64,000 nucleotides of DNA from Azophilus sp965220425. GTDB lineage: Bacteria > Pseudomonadota > Gammaproteobacteria > Pseudomonadales > Azotimanducaceae. Made by a program: the position numbers and the translations under genes. How positions within the stretch are numbered: position 1 is the first letter of the stretch; each line of letters opens with the position of its first letter. The stretch spans positions 2,356,001 through 2,420,000 of the forward strand of contig OZ244830.1 in assembly GCA_965220425.1 (NCBI GenBank). The letters are read 5' to 3'. Under the pieces are notes generated by a model. That model searched no databases. It was not told the origin of the DNA and saw only the letters and a list, made by a program, of their open reading frames with translations. Below, piece after piece: positions 9,165 to 17,806 of the stretch.

Positions 9165-10904
9165 ATGGACCGGCGGCGTTATAATCGCCTCGCACCTGTT
9201 CGGAGATGCTCCTTGCGCCGCCTGCTGTCGACGACCGCTACGGCGATTATCGCACTCTCCTTCGTGTGCGAAGGCTTCGGCGCCGCTACGGTGGCAGGCA
9301 GTTTTTTCAGCCTGGAAAACGCGGATCGCGAGCGAGAGAAGAGCTCACGCCAACTGGGCCTGCCGTTGCGCATAGTAGCCGTGGACAGGGGCAGCATACG
9401 TGTCTCCCGGATCGTCCCGGAAGGTGCGACAGGCGAAGCCGAGGCTCGAACGTCGGCTAAGCCGGCCAGGACGGCCGGTATCGATGACGATTGGTACTCG
9501 GCCGAAGTTTCAGTGGAAACACCAGGCCCTCAGGCCGCGGAAGAGCCGGTTGTTGCCGAAGTTGCCGAATTATCTCCGGCGCTACGGCCGGAAACAACCG
9601 CACCCCCTGAAGCCGATACCCCGATGGCAACCCGGGTCCTGCTTGCGGCCAATGCCGTAGCCGCGAGGGAGACCGAACCCGAACCTGCACCCGTCGCCAT
9701 CGAGCCCGCACCAGTCAGGGATTCCGTGGCCGATCCCTGGATCGCCTTCCACGAGTTTTCAGGGAGCTTTGGTATTGCGGGGCGGTGGTATCCGAATGGC
9801 GGCGCTCATCCCGGCCAGCGTTCCCACGGCAACGGCTTCGTGGCGACGCCGGAACTCTATCTTGAAGACGTAGCGGGCAGAAGCTTCACATTGGCGCCGT
9901 TCTTCCGCTACGATGCCGCGGACTCCCAGCGCACCCACGCCGACTTGCACGAAGCCTATCTGCTGCTGTTCGGCGAAATCGGCGTTAACGAATGGGAACT
10001 GCGTTTGGGGCTGGACCGGGTGTTCTGGGGCGTCACCGAATCGCAACACCTGGTCGATATCGTCAATCAAATCGACCTGGTCGAACATCCGAACGAAAAA
10101 GCCCGCCTCGGGCAACTCATGGCCCATCTCACCTGGTCGGGCGATTGGGGCGCGCTGGAACTGTTCGGCATGAGCTGGCACCGCGGGCGCACCTCCGCGG
10201 GACGCTCCGGCCGCCCGCGCCTGCCACTCGTCATCGACGATGACCATGCCCTGTATGAAAGCGGGGCCGAAGAGTGGCACGTTGACATCGCCGCCCGATA
10301 CAGCAACAGCTTCGGACCCTTTGACGTCGGTCTGAGCGCATTCGAGGGCACCAGCCGAGAGCCTTTCCTGTTGCCGGCCGTTAACGATAACGGCGCGCCG
10401 ATCCTGGCTCCGTATTACGCACAGATTCGCCAGTTCGGATTGGACACCCAGCTCACCACGGGTTCCTGGTTGTTCAAGCTCGAGGCCATTTATCGCGCCG
10501 GGGCCCGTAACAATGCAGGCCGGGACGAGGATTTCGCCGCCTTCGTTTTCGGCGGCGAGTACACCCTTTATTCCATTCTGGGCTCGGCCGCCGATCTCAG
10601 CCTGCTCGGTGAATGGAATTACGATGAGCGGCGTCGAAAGGCAACCAACAGGTTCCAGAACGACCTGTTCTTTGCCACGCGCCTTGGCTTCAACGACGTC
10701 CAGGACACCGAAATGATCGCCGGCGTTCTGACTGACGTGGACTACAACTCGAACTTCATATCGGTCGAATTCAACCGGCGCCTCTCGGACAACTGGTCCG
10801 TACACCTGGAGACGGTCATTCTGCTCAACGTCGGCGCAACGGATCTCCTCTATGCAACGCGCCGAGACAGCTTTGTCGGCCTGGACTTGACCTATAACTT
10901 CTGA
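9165..10904 (+). CDS. Putative outer-membrane beta-barrel protein
   Basis: No named family recognised. The 579-residue product has an N-terminal signal-like segment (LLSTTATAIIALSFVCEGFGA), a Pro/Glu/Ala-rich spacer to about residue 190, then a C-terminal region of alternating aromatic strands (ELYLEDV, FTLAPFFRYD, WELRLGLDRVFWG, GALELFGMSW, WSVHLETVILLN) ending LDLTYNF. A C-terminal Phe preceded by alternating hydrophobics is the usual outer-membrane insertion signal. The gene follows the MMPL exporter and LolA-like gene by 54 bp on the same strand, a trio often seen in proteobacteria, so it is probably the outer-membrane partner. The spacer might reach across the periplasm. Confidence 0.6.
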   Translation: MDRRRYNRLAPVRRCSLRRLLSTTATAIIALSFVCEGFGAATVAGSFFSLENADREREKSSRQLGLPLRIVAVDRGSIRVSRIVPEGATGEAEARTSAKPARTAGIDDDWYSAEVSVETPGPQAAEEPVVAEVAELSPALRPETTAPPEADTPMATRVLLAANAVAARETEPEPAPVAIEPAPVRDSVADPWIAFHEFSGSFGIAGRWYPNGGAHPGQRSHGNGFVATPELYLEDVAGRSFTLAPFFRYDAADSQRTHADLHEAYLLLFGEIGVNEWELRLGLDRVFWGVTESQHLVDIVNQIDLVEHPNEKARLGQLMAHLTWSGDWGALELFGMSWHRGRTSAGRSGRPRLPLVIDDDHALYESGAEEWHVDIAARYSNSFGPFDVGLSAFEGTSREPFLLPAVNDNGAPILAPYYAQIRQFGLDTQLTTGSWLFKLEAIYRAGARNNAGRDEDFAAFVFGGEYTLYSILGSAADLSLLGEWNYDERRRKATNRFQNDLFFATRLGFNDVQDTEMIAGVLTDVDYNSNFISVEFNRRLSDNWSVHLETVILLNVGATDLLYATRRDSFVGLDLTYNF

Positions 10905-10996
10905 CGGGAGCCCTCAGCCCTGGGAAAAGAGCCATGGGTCGCACAGTGCCAAGTCACCGCGCCAGTCAGTCGGTCATCCATCCTGCGTTCGATCCG

Positions 10997-12265
10997 TCAA
11001 CCGTCCAGGATGGCGCGCGCGGCCATGTCGCCCGAACGAATCGCGCCCTCAATGGTCGCCGGCAGACCCGTATCGATCCAGTCCCCCGCCAGGTAAACAT
11101 TGGCGGTCTCGCCGCGCGTGCCCGGGCGGCGTCGCACTCCCCCAGGCGTCTGTGCGAAGGTCGCACGCTTTTCTTTGACGATGCGATACACCGGTAAGCT
11201 CTGTCGGCGTAGACCGAGCGCCACGGCGACATCGTTCCAGGTCTTCCAGGCGATCGCCTCGGCGGTCTCGGCGGCCAGCGCGTCGGCAGCGCTCACGGTT
11301 ACCGAAGCAATGGCGCCACGAACGAACAACCACTGTGCGGTCCCGCCAATTAGTCCAAGGAACGGCAGTTCCGCGGGCAAGCCGGCAGGTTCCGACAAGC
11401 GAAAATGAGCATTGACGATGGTGTGGCTCTCCTCCGGCACGGTCAAACCCGGCAGCAGACGCGCCGCGGCGGACGGCGGAACCGCCAGAATCAGGTTTTC
11501 GCCGTCATCCAATTCAACCGTAGCCGCGCTGAAGTGAAGCCGTCCGACTCTGCCGCCCTCGCGGGCGACTTCGCGCAATCGGCTCCCGAAACGAACCGCT
11601 ATGCCTCGCCGCCGCAGCAGTTCCAGCGCCGGGTCGATGAACGCGCCGGAGAGCCCCTGTCTGGCAATGCGCGGCCGGCAGCCTGCTTCTCCTTTTGCGA
11701 AGGTCTCGCGCAATACGGGCCACAACAGACCCGCCGCGCCGGCCTTCGCGGATATATTCAATGCCGCCACGGAGAGTGGTTCCCAAAATCTCTCGAACAG
11801 GACGCCGCTGCCGCCAACACAGTCGAAGACCGTGCGGTCCGAGCCGGCCAGGGCGAAACGCAGCGCCGACAAATAGTCCCAGGCCCTGGTATCGGGTACG
11901 CGTCGTCCGGGAGCGAAGATCCACCAGGGAAGGATTCCTGAATTGGGCCGCAGGTGCCATCGTTGGCCGGTGCGCAGGTCAAGAAACGGGAAACAGGCCG
12001 ATGCGGGACCGGTCAGCACATCGCCGGCGTCGATGTCCGCCAGGTAACGCATGACAGACCGGTTGCCGCTCAGCAACAGGTGGTTACCGTTATCGATCAA
12101 GCAATCGAGCTTGGAGTCGACATAGGAGCGGCAGCGACCGCCCGCCTGGCCGCTGGCCTCATAGAGCGTGACGGCGTGCCCCGCGCGCACCAGCGAGACC
12201 GCGGCGGCAAGACCCGCCAAGCCGGCGCCGACGATGTGAGTTCCAGCACGTATCCTGCCAGGCAC
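10997..12265 (-). CDS. hpnE: Hydroxysqualene dehydroxylase HpnE
   Basis: FAD-dependent enzyme that reduces hydroxysqualene to squalene, the last step of the three-gene bacterial route. The 422-residue product starts with the dinucleotide-binding motif GAGLAGLAAAVSLVRAG and the following LYEASGQAGGRCRS, has DNGNHLLLSGN in the substrate region, SGVLFERFWEPLSVAALN, and ends with VYLAGDWIDTGLPATIEGA, the second FAD-contact motif of amine-oxidase-type flavoproteins. The start is GTG at 12265. hpnD and hpnC lie upstream on the same strand, but a 577-bp gap holding an inverted-repeat element separates hpnE from hpnD, so hpnE may be poorly coupled to the hpnCD transcript. Confidence 0.92.
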   Translation of the reverse strand: MPGRIRAGTHIVGAGLAGLAAAVSLVRAGHAVTLYEASGQAGGRCRSYVDSKLDCLIDNGNHLLLSGNRSVMRYLADIDAGDVLTGPASACFPFLDLRTGQRWHLRPNSGILPWWIFAPGRRVPDTRAWDYLSALRFALAGSDRTVFDCVGGSGVLFERFWEPLSVAALNISAKAGAAGLLWPVLRETFAKGEAGCRPRIARQGLSGAFIDPALELLRRRGIAVRFGSRLREVAREGGRVGRLHFSAATVELDDGENLILAVPPSAAARLLPGLTVPEESHTIVNAHFRLSEPAGLPAELPFLGLIGGTAQWLFVRGAIASVTVSAADALAAETAEAIAWKTWNDVAVALGLRRQSLPVYRIVKEKRATFAQTPGGVRRRPGTRGETANVYLAGDWIDTGLPATIEGAIRSGDMAARAILDG

Positions 12266-12448
12266 GACATTGAGCCGCTAACGGCGCGATACCCAACCAG
12301 AGGGCGGTCGGCGGGCGCGAACCTGCCTCATTCGTCACCTTTATCCGCGAACAAAAGGTCGAACGAAGCGCTGCCCCAACCCAACGAGAAGGGTCGGCGC
12401 GTGCGAGGTTGACCTGTTTGTCACCCTGACTTACCGCGAACAGGAAGT

Positions 12449-12846
12449 CTAGTGGTCGAACCACCTGGAAATGAGTGGTCAGCGCGTCCACAAGCGTCCA
12501 GATGCGCGGCGTCGGCTTGCGGACGTATCCGGCATACGTCAAGAGCCGGCAACGGAGCCGTCAGCCGGGGAGCGCGAGGGGGCACCCCTCGCAGAAAAAG
12601 AGCCCTCAGCCCGGGAGCGCGAGGGGGTACCCCTCGCATACAAAGGCTCAGCCCGGGAGCGCGAGGGGGTACCCCTCGCACACAGACAGATGGGTGCTTG
12701 TGGGCGCGCCCTGCGGGTGGCCGCCGCAACGCTCCGCGCGGCGTTGCGACCGCTTGAAGTAGGTCGCCTACGTCTGCGCGACCGCGCCTTGCGCGGAACG
12801 TTCCGGCGGCCACTGACCACTCATTTCCAGGTGGTTCGACCACTAG
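12449..12846. mobile_element. 398-bp MITE-like element with 34-bp perfect terminal inverted repeats, between hpnD and hpnE
   Basis: Left terminus 12449-12482 (begins ctagtggtcgaaccacctgg) is the exact reverse complement of 12813-12846. Both ends finish in CTAG, suggesting TA or CTAG target use. The terminus itself folds (GTGGTcgaACCAC). The interior carries three 45-bp-type units on the minus strand at 12555-12599, 12600-12644 and 12645-about 12687. A 93-codon minus-strand frame (12539-12820) has a 79-codon homologue in the copy at 54426-54781. No transposase is present. Its right end provides the hpnD stop codon. The rest of the 12266-12842 gap shows no gene. Confidence 0.92.
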
Positions 12847-13754
12847 GTCAGTCCGTGGCGCAGGGCGAGCCACATCTTCCGCGCGGGCGTCAGGCGAATC
12901 GAATCGTCGATACGCTGCCAACCCCGTTCTTCCAGGCGCTCGAGCGTTTCTCGATAAACCGCCATCATCAGTACGGCAGGCTGCATTTTGCGGGATCCAA
13001 ATTCGCTAATCAGCCGGTCGGCCTCGGCGTAGTAGCGGCGCGCCAAGCCGGCCAGGTCAACGCAAACCGCGGCAAATTGCGGATGCGTGAAGACCCCTTG
13101 CAATGGAGTCTCGGCAATCCCGCGTTCGGCAAGCATTTCCAGGGGCACATAAAGCCGCTGCAAACCGGCATCTTCCCGCAGGTCGCGCAATATATTAGTG
13201 AGTTGCAGCGCGTTGCCCAGTGTCTCGGCAATCTGCGGCCCGGGATGCCGGGGCACCCCGAACGCGTGTACCGACAGCATGCCAACCGCGCCTGCCACCT
13301 TGCGGCAATAGCTCAACAGGTCGTCCAGCTTCCGCATCCGCACCACCGGCGCCGCGTCGGTTTCCACACCATCGATAACCGCCAGGAATTCCTCCCGCGG
13401 CAAGGCGAAACGCCGCACTGGTTCCAAGAGCGCCTGCGCCGTCGGCCACCGCGGCTGTCCGGCGTAGAGTCGGGCGATCTCCTTCCGCCAAGCCGCCAGT
13501 CCCCGCTTTTTGTCGACTATTTCGCCTGGCTCGTCCGCAACGTCGTCCACCTCGCGGCAAAACGCGTAAATCGCGTACATTGCACGCCGCCGATCCGCCG
13601 GCAGTATCTTCATCCCCCAAAGAAACGACGAACTGGATTGCGCGACAACGCGATTCACATGCGCCCACGGCTCGACCCGGTCACGGGTCACCTGTCCGGG
13701 CTGGTCCTGGAAACCTTCGAAGTGCGATGGGTGCAGCGACCGGGCAGGTTTCAT
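12843..13754 (-). CDS. hpnD: Presqualene diphosphate synthase HpnD
   Basis: Joins two farnesyl diphosphates to presqualene diphosphate in the HpnC/D/E squalene route. The 303-residue product has the trans-isoprenyl diphosphate synthase motifs: FLWGMKILPADRRRAMYAIYAFCREVDDVADE, whose first Asp-rich motif is DDVAD, the conserved YCRKVAGAVG, and the second Asp-rich motif in LTNILRDLREDAG. The start overlaps the hpnC stop by four bases. The stop codon is TAG at 12843-12845 and is formed by the CTAG end of the adjacent inverted-repeat element, so the native C-terminus may have been altered by the insertion. Confidence 0.93.
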   Translation of the reverse strand: MKPARSLHPSHFEGFQDQPGQVTRDRVEPWAHVNRVVAQSSSSFLWGMKILPADRRRAMYAIYAFCREVDDVADEPGEIVDKKRGLAAWRKEIARLYAGQPRWPTAQALLEPVRRFALPREEFLAVIDGVETDAAPVVRMRKLDDLLSYCRKVAGAVGMLSVHAFGVPRHPGPQIAETLGNALQLTNILRDLREDAGLQRLYVPLEMLAERGIAETPLQGVFTHPQFAAVCVDLAGLARRYYAEADRLISEFGSRKMQPAVLMMAVYRETLERLEERGWQRIDDSIRLTPARKMWLALRHGLT

Positions 13755-14644
13755 CGGCCGGTAGTCGCGTTGGCGCTACGGCCACGAGGCCAGACCCTGC
13801 GGAACACGACGCTGCCAATTCCGTATACGCAGCATGCCGCATACTGGACCTTGGTCAGTACCACCCGTTCCGCCAAAGGGTCTCGCCGGCGCAGTTCGGC
13901 GCTCAGCATCTTGGCGATGTCGATGATCACGGAAGCATCCATGGCAAAACGGGGATCGCGAAGCTTGCCCGGCAATCGTCCGGCCAACGCCAACAGGCCA
14001 TCGGTCGCGTCGAGACACAGGTCGAACACGCGGCGTAGCGCCTTGGTCGAGCGTCTGCGGTTCAGCACCTCTACGCCAACGCCGGCCTCAGCCATCCAGT
14101 CCTGGGGCAGATAGACCCGATCGAGCGATCTGAAGTCGTCCCTGCAGTCCTGCAGGTGGTTCAGCACCTGTAGCGCGCTGCAGAGCGCATCGGAATCCGG
14201 ATAAGCCGCGGCCGACTCCCCATGCAGGTCGACAAGGTAACGGCCGACGGGCGCGGCGGAGAGATGGCAATAGCCCATGAGATCGTTCCAATTCTCGTAG
14301 CGCCCCTTCATTGCATCCTGTTGGAACGCGCGGGTCAGGTCCACGCAATGCCTGTCCGACACCTGCGTGGCGGCCAAGCTGCGGCGCACTTCGTGCGCCT
14401 TGCCGAGAGCCGGGTTAGACGTATTTATGCCGCTCACCGCCTTGGCGAATTCATCCAGGCGCCGGATTTTCTCCCCGCGCTGAAGGCTGGCGTTGTCGGC
14501 GATGTCGTCGATCGCCCGGGCATAGGCATAAAAGGTCGCAATGTGCGGCCGCAAGCGCGCGGGCACCAACCGGGTAACGATCGGAAAATTTTCATGTTCC
14601 AAAGACTTGCCTGACGGCGTCTCCAACATGGTGGCATCGTTCAT
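13751..14644 (-). CDS. hpnC: Hydroxysqualene synthase HpnC
   Basis: Converts presqualene diphosphate to hydroxysqualene. The 297-residue protein is a squalene/phytoene synthase family member: HENFPIVTRLVPARLRPH at the N-terminus, YAYARAIDDIADN with the first Asp motif, YCHLSAAPVGRYLVDLHG and LNHLQDCRDDFRSLDRVYLP with the second. It is the first gene of an hpnC-hpnD minus-strand pair joined by an ATGA overlap. Its upstream region (14645-14955) is shared with the divergent decarboxylase gene. No squalene-hopene cyclase lies in the window, so the end product is not known. Confidence 0.93.
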   Translation of the reverse strand: MNDATMLETPSGKSLEHENFPIVTRLVPARLRPHIATFYAYARAIDDIADNASLQRGEKIRRLDEFAKAVSGINTSNPALGKAHEVRRSLAATQVSDRHCVDLTRAFQQDAMKGRYENWNDLMGYCHLSAAPVGRYLVDLHGESAAAYPDSDALCSALQVLNHLQDCRDDFRSLDRVYLPQDWMAEAGVGVEVLNRRRSTKALRRVFDLCLDATDGLLALAGRLPGKLRDPRFAMDASVIIDIAKMLSAELRRRDPLAERVVLTKVQYAACCVYGIGSVVFRRVWPRGRSANATTGR

Positions 14645-14955
14645 CGCAAACTTCTCCGAGCGCGTACCCCGTGTTTGAATACTGAAAGAATTTTAAAAAG
14701 CATATCGCGAAAACTGCGATGATTTCAATGCCGTCCTGCATGAGACGAACGAGCGCTGAAGCTCTTGGCTGAAATCGATGGTTGACCCGTGTCTAGTGCC
14801 GGAATTGATTCCGGCGTGTCAATGTCGATCGATAATTACCGGCATTCGGCGGAAGGCCTCTCCGCCAAATTCAATTAGCACGTTGTTTTAATTGCTATAT
14901 CCTCCCCCTCCCCAAGCGGCCGCATAGCTGAATCGTCCATAGAAGAAGCACCATC
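14645..14955. promoter_or_regulatory. Divergent promoter region hpnC / decarboxylase with an 18-base dyad
   Basis: This 311-bp gap holds no gene. It is locally AT-rich (about 14680-14720 and 14860-14905). Bases 14798-14815 form an 8-bp inverted repeat with a 2-base spacer (gccggaattgattccggc), the size expected for a dimeric regulator site. TTGACC at 14782 lies just before it. Which gene it serves cannot be decided from sequence. Confidence 0.4.
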
Positions 14956-16404
14956 ATGTCCGAGACAAAGAGCTACCACATGTCGGCGGAAGACTTCCGC
15001 CGACACGGCAAGGAAGTGATCGATTGGATAGCCGATTACTACGAAAGCGTTGACCGGTATCCCGTCCTGTCCCGGGCCAGAGCGGGCGAGATTGCCAACT
15101 CCCTGGGCAACGAGATTCCGGCCCGGGGCGAGGGCTTTACCGACATCCTCCGGGATGCCACGGAAAAGATCCTCCCCGGCATCACGCATTGGCAATCGCC
15201 CGGATTCCACGCTTACTTCCCCTCCAATACATCGGGGCCTGCCATTCTGGGTGAACTGTTGTCCGCCGGTCTTGGGGTACAGGGCATGCTCTGGTCGACG
15301 AGTCCCGCCTGCACCGAGGTCGAGACACGGGTGCTGGATCTGCTCGTCGGGCTACTGGGCCTGCCGGAAGCCTACCGCTCCACGGGTAGCGGCGGGGGCG
15401 TCATACAGGACTCTGCCTCCAGCGCCATCCTGTGCGCCCTGATCGCAGCGCGGGAGAGGGATTCCGGGCTGCGCACCAACCGGCAGGGTTGCGACGGCCG
15501 GCAAGTCGCCTACTGCTCCACGCAAACACACTCTTCGCTGGAAAAGGCCATGGGCATCGCCGGTCTCGGACGCGGCAACCTGCGGCAGATCGAAGTGGAC
15601 GAGCACTTCGCCCTCGATGCAGCCAAACTGGCGGCGCAGCTCAAGGCCGACAGAGCCGCCGGACTGCGACCCATATTCGTCTGTGCCACGCTGGGCACGA
15701 CCTCATCCAATGCGCTGGACCCCATCGCCGCCATCGCCAGGTTCTGTAGTGAAGAAGGCCTCTGGTTCCATATCGACGCGGCCATGTCGGGCACGGCGGC
15801 GATCTGTCCGGAATATCGCCACCTGCATGACGGTGTCGAAACTGCCGACAGCTATTGTTTCAACCCCCACAAGTGGATGTTCACGAACTTCGATTGCAGT
15901 TGTTTCTGGGTGGCCGACCGCGCGGCATTGATCGGCGCCCTGTCCATTCTCCCGGACTACCTGATCAACGACGCGACGAAGAGCGGCGCGGTGTTCGATT
16001 ATCGGGACTGGCAGGTGCCGCTGGGCCGCCGCTTTCGAGCGCTGAAGCTCTGGTTCGTGCTGCGCTACTACGGTGTCGAAGGTCTGCAATACCACATTCG
16101 CCGGCATATCGAGTTGACCCGGCAACTGGTCGAGTGGATCGAGGCCGACCGGCATTTCGAAATCGCCGCTCCGGCGCCGTTCAACCTGGTCTGTTTTCGC
16201 CACCGGGGCAGCGATGGCCTGAACAAGCGGATCATGGCTGACCTCAATGAAAGCGGCGAGATCTTCCTCACCCATACCAGGCTGAATGGCCGCTTCGTAT
16301 TGCGGCTGTGCATCGGTCAGTCCCGCACCGAGCTCGAACATGTCGAAAAGGCGTGGAATCTGATTGCGGCAACCGCGAAACGGCAACGGAGTGAGGGCAG
16401 GTGA
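14956..16404 (+). CDS. PLP-dependent aromatic-L-amino-acid decarboxylase
   Basis: Group II decarboxylase of 482 residues, likely acting on an aromatic L-amino acid (tryptophan, tyrosine or DOPA). The PLP lysine is K306 in FNPHKWMF; H192 in STQTHSSLEKA stacks on the cofactor in this family; D274 in FHIDAAMSG binds the pyridine nitrogen. The N-terminal MSAEDFRRHGKEVIDWIADYY helix and the loop THWQSPGFHAYFPS (78-91) are typical of animal DDC-like enzymes. Length matches the family (about 480). It is monocistronic and divergent from hpnC. The exact substrate cannot be read from sequence. Confidence 0.88.
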   Translation: MSETKSYHMSAEDFRRHGKEVIDWIADYYESVDRYPVLSRARAGEIANSLGNEIPARGEGFTDILRDATEKILPGITHWQSPGFHAYFPSNTSGPAILGELLSAGLGVQGMLWSTSPACTEVETRVLDLLVGLLGLPEAYRSTGSGGGVIQDSASSAILCALIAARERDSGLRTNRQGCDGRQVAYCSTQTHSSLEKAMGIAGLGRGNLRQIEVDEHFALDAAKLAAQLKADRAAGLRPIFVCATLGTTSSNALDPIAAIARFCSEEGLWFHIDAAMSGTAAICPEYRHLHDGVETADSYCFNPHKWMFTNFDCSCFWVADRAALIGALSILPDYLINDATKSGAVFDYRDWQVPLGRRFRALKLWFVLRYYGVEGLQYHIRRHIELTRQLVEWIEADRHFEIAAPAPFNLVCFRHRGSDGLNKRIMADLNESGEIFLTHTRLNGRFVLRLCIGQSRTELEHVEKAWNLIAATAKRQRSEGR

Positions 16405-16479
16405 AAGCGACAGGAAAGTGAATCGCCAACGCCGCCAACGGTGACCCGGTCGTCCCCGGGTGTGTTCGCTTTGCACCAT

Positions 16480-16631
16480 AGCCCGCATATTGCGCCAAGG
16501 GCCGCGATGATCGCCGAGGGCGCGGCCAGCGCAGTTTGTACCCGGAACAACTTTCGAATACTTCGAAACAATCGAGAAAAAACAAACGACGTTCGAGATC
16601 TCAATGAGCGGCTTGGTGCAATATGCGGGCT
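16480..16631. repeat. 152-bp inverted-repeat element
   Basis: Arms 16480-16499 (agcccgcatattgcgccaag) and 16612-16631 pair at 19 of 20 positions. The core matches 4282-4318. The arm consensus TTGGTGnnnnATGCGGGCT resembles that of the 671-847 family, so the two may be related. The rest of the 515-bp gap 16405-16919 shows no supportable gene; a 160-codon frame through it lacks recognisable features. Confidence 0.6.
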
Positions 16632-16919
16632 GGACTTCTCTCACTGCCGAGTTTGGACATTTGAGCCAGGAACGGATCGCTTCCATAATGAACGGCCCCC
16701 GGCGCCCTGGCTTGCCGAATTCAGGGGGGCGAGAGAGGCCGTTGCTGTGAGAAATTGCCTGGCCAAGTGGACGGTGACAACGCTGGCGCGATATTGTGTT
16801 GGTGTCACCGCTTGGCGCGATGCCGGCATCTGCCGCCGATGGCGGAACCGTGGTGCGTGGGAAAATCGCCATGGAACGCGGTCGCGGCCAGCCGGTCTAA
16901 GTGGGTGGGATAGCGCCAA

Positions 16920-17735
16920 ATGACCTCCAGGAAATCGCTCGAAACCCTCTCTGCCGCCGTTGACGGCGAGGCGACGGAATCCGAACTTCGGGAAGTGCTC
17001 GACGAAGCGAAGGACGATCCGGAACTGCGCGCCGCCTGGACCCGATTCCATTCCATCGGCGCGGCCTTCCGGGGCGAATGGCGTCCCGGCACGAACGCAT
17101 TGCGCGAGCGCGTGTGGGACGCCTTGCGATCGGAGCCGTTGCAGGCCGCACACGACAGCAGTGAAGCAGTCAAGTCCCTGCATTCCCGCCGGCAGATGGA
17201 AGGATTCGCCTTCCTCGGGGGTTTTGTCCTGACGATCCCCACGGCCAACTGGATGATCGGCAACGTGGGCGCAACCTGCGCAGCCGGCGGGCCCTGCCTG
17301 ATTCCCGTGCTGCCCGGCATCATGGCGCCGAGCAGCGTACTGGTGGTGGGCCTCGCCTTCGTCCTGCGCGACCTGGTACAAAGGCGCCTGGGCGTGCATT
17401 GGGCGATCGGCGCCATTCTGCTCGGAGCGGCGCTTTCCGCCATAGTCGCGCCGCCGAGCCTGGTTCTGGCTTCGGCGACGGCCTTCCTGATCTCGGAACT
17501 TTGCGACCTCCTCGTCTACACGCCCTTGCAACGCCGCCGGCTGGTACTCGCGGTGTTTGCGAGCAGCATGGTTGGTCTGGTCGTCGACAGCATGCTGTTT
17601 CTGAGCCTGGCCTTTGGCAGCCTGGAATTCCTGACCGGTCAGGTCATCGGCAAGTCGTGGCTCGTTGTTCTGGTGCTGCCGCTGATTGCGTATCTGCGCC
17701 GCCGCGATGAGCGGCTGGGGTTGCAGCCCGCTTAA
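16920..17735 (+). CDS. Fusion: RseA N-terminal anti-sigma domain + VUT (YhhQ-type) membrane transporter
   Basis: The 271-residue protein joins two known modules. Residues about 6-70 (LETLSAAVDGEATESELR, then DDPELRAAWTRFHSIGAAFRGE) match the sigma-E-binding N-terminal domain of RseA. Residues about 95-265 are a six-helix VUT/preQ0-transporter domain: FVLTIPTANWMIGNVGA, PCLIPVLPGIMAPSSVLVVG, LRDLVQRRLGVHW, LISELCDLLVYTPLQRRR and GLVVDSMLFLSLAFGSLEFL. VUT proteins import queuosine precursors; the RseA domain is normally followed by one membrane helix and a periplasmic domain. No rpoE-like sigma gene is adjacent. The fusion suggests a membrane protein that holds an ECF sigma factor in response to a transport or envelope cue, which is inference. 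No frameshift is apparent. Confidence 0.75.
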   Translation: MTSRKSLETLSAAVDGEATESELREVLDEAKDDPELRAAWTRFHSIGAAFRGEWRPGTNALRERVWDALRSEPLQAAHDSSEAVKSLHSRRQMEGFAFLGGFVLTIPTANWMIGNVGATCAAGGPCLIPVLPGIMAPSSVLVVGLAFVLRDLVQRRLGVHWAIGAILLGAALSAIVAPPSLVLASATAFLISELCDLLVYTPLQRRRLVLAVFASSMVGLVVDSMLFLSLAFGSLEFLTGQVIGKSWLVVLVLPLIAYLRRRDERLGLQPA

Positions 17736-17806
17736 GAGTAAAGCATTCCCAAAGTCGCCCCTGCCGCGAATCGATCCCCCGATCCAATCCGAGGAGAGTT
17801 TGAGAG

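Noticed and set aside
12471..14114. A 547-codon plus-strand frame across the element and hpnD/hpnC
   Set aside because: It is antisense to hpnD and hpnC and includes the tandem repeats; its translation has no family pattern.
16441..16923. A 160-codon frame between the decarboxylase and RseA-VUT genes
   Set aside because: It runs through the inverted-repeat element and no protein family is recognisable.
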